Origin: Firmicutes bacterium UBA4882
GTDB taxonomy: Bacteria > Bacillota > UBA4882
Direction of reading: 5' to 3'
DNA length: 64,000 nucleotides
NCBI GenBank assembly: GCA_002399265.1
Contig: DHDG01000039.1
Location: forward strand, 24,443 to 88,442
Part shown: positions 63,539 through 64,000 of the stretch, piece after piece
Numbering within the stretch: the first letter of the stretch is position 1
Layout of the letters: each line of letters starts with the position of its first letter
Position numbers and translations under genes: made by a program
Notes under the pieces: generated by a model
Told to the model about the DNA's origin: nothing
The model's input: the letters and a program-made list of their open reading frames with translations, nothing else
Database searches by the model: none

Positions 63539-64000
63539 GCTTGCTCCTCCTCCAGAATGTGCTTGCTTCCGCAGTCGCAGCCCCGCGGTATGCCAAATGG
63601 ATATTCTCCGTTAAAGCAGGCTAGACAAAGTCCGTCCGGCAGACCGATCGATTGCTGCAAGCCTTCAATCGTCTGGAAATGCAGTGAATCTGCACCAATA
63701 GAGCGGCGCATCTCATCCACCGAACAAGTAGCGGCAATCAGTTCACGGCTAGCCGAAATATCAATTCCGTAAAAGCAAGGGTATTTAAGGGGCGGTGAAC
63801 TGATAAACATGTGCACCTCTTTTGCTCCAGCCTCATGCAACATTTTGACCAAGAGCTTACTGGTCGTGCCTCTGACAATCGAATCGTCGATGATGACAAT
63901 CCGTTTGCCTCTTAAGATCTGGCTGATCGGATGCAGCTTCAGGTTAACCCCCATGTTGCGCTCCGCCTGAAGCGGCCTAATAAAGGTTCTTCCCACATAA
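63529..64000 (-). CDS. purF: Amidophosphoribosyltransferase, C-terminal part (start lies outside window)
   Basis: The frame is open to the right edge; the visible part begins YVGRTFIRPLQAERNMGVNLKL. Contains the PRPP-binding motif IVIIDDSIVRGTTS and, near the C-terminus, CLACFNGEYPFGIP and a CDCGSKH tail of likely Fe-S ligands. First committed step of purine synthesis. The N-terminal glutaminase domain is not in the window. Confidence 0.95.
   Translation of the reverse strand, partial: YVGRTFIRPLQAERNMGVNLKLHPISQILRGKRIVIIDDSIVRGTTSKLLVKMLHEAGAKEVHMFISSPPLKYPCFYGIDISASRELIAATCSVDEMRRSIGADSLHFQTIEGLQQSIGLPDGLCLACFNGEYPFGIPRGCDCGSKHILEEEQACL

Overview
The window looks like a chromosome segment of a spore-forming Firmicute with a diderm envelope, most likely a member of the Negativicutes (Sporomusaceae-like). 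The Firmicute signals are a yicC-remA-gmk-priA-def-fmt-rsmB housekeeping block, a divergent yneA-like/lexA SOS pair with Bacillus-type LexA boxes, hfq/miaA/mutL/mutS, and two alpha/beta-type small acid-soluble spore proteins. The outer-membrane signals are an exbB-exbD-tonB operon and an exported SLH plus coiled-coil protein. This placement is inferred from gene content; no rRNA gene is present.

Region 1 (1-16.5 kb) is a sporulation-flavoured accessory island. Five genes encode proteins with SPOCS (DUF3794) domains or divergent relatives: three large ones (613-7476) and two small paralogues on the other strand (14700-15900). They enclose a sugar-nucleotide and glycosyltransferase cluster: a GDP-mannose dehydratase/reductase-like enzyme, an NDP-sugar pyrophosphorylase and four GT4-type glycosyltransferases. 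Several of these genes, and a small unknown gene at 16020-16487, are preceded by a shared motif AC-N15-17-CATANNNT(A/G) that resembles late mother-cell (sigma-K type) promoters. The simplest reading is a spore-surface (coat or exosporium) protein and glycan locus.

Region 2 (16.6-19.1 kb) holds an ECF sigma factor with its zinc-binding membrane anti-sigma factor and an HtrA protease, which is an envelope-stress module. Region 3 (19.3-31.5 kb) is translation and replication housekeeping, plus an actinobacterial-type IHF relative, tRNA-Pro(GGG), tRNA-Trp(CCA), a PduL phosphotransacylase and small zinc-ribbon proteins. Region 4 (31.6-40 kb) holds the lexA/yneA-like SOS divergon, ypmA-surE-mgtC, and an unrecognised three-gene operon of large proteins, two of which share an N-terminal domain.

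Region 5 (40-51.7 kb, minus strand) contains speH, a PLP lyase, hfq, miaA, mutL, mutS, miaB, a TrkA protein, a thioredoxin-reductase-like flavoprotein without NADPH motifs, and a TM1266-type ACT protein. Region 6 (51.8-64 kb) has two tandem SASP genes, the SLH protein, the exbB-exbD-tonB operon with a large exported adhesion-like protein, a membrane protein fused in frame to DeoC, and the purine operon purF(partial)-M-N-H-D. No CRISPR array, insertion sequence or prophage was seen, and no gene-free stretch exceeds about 300 bases.
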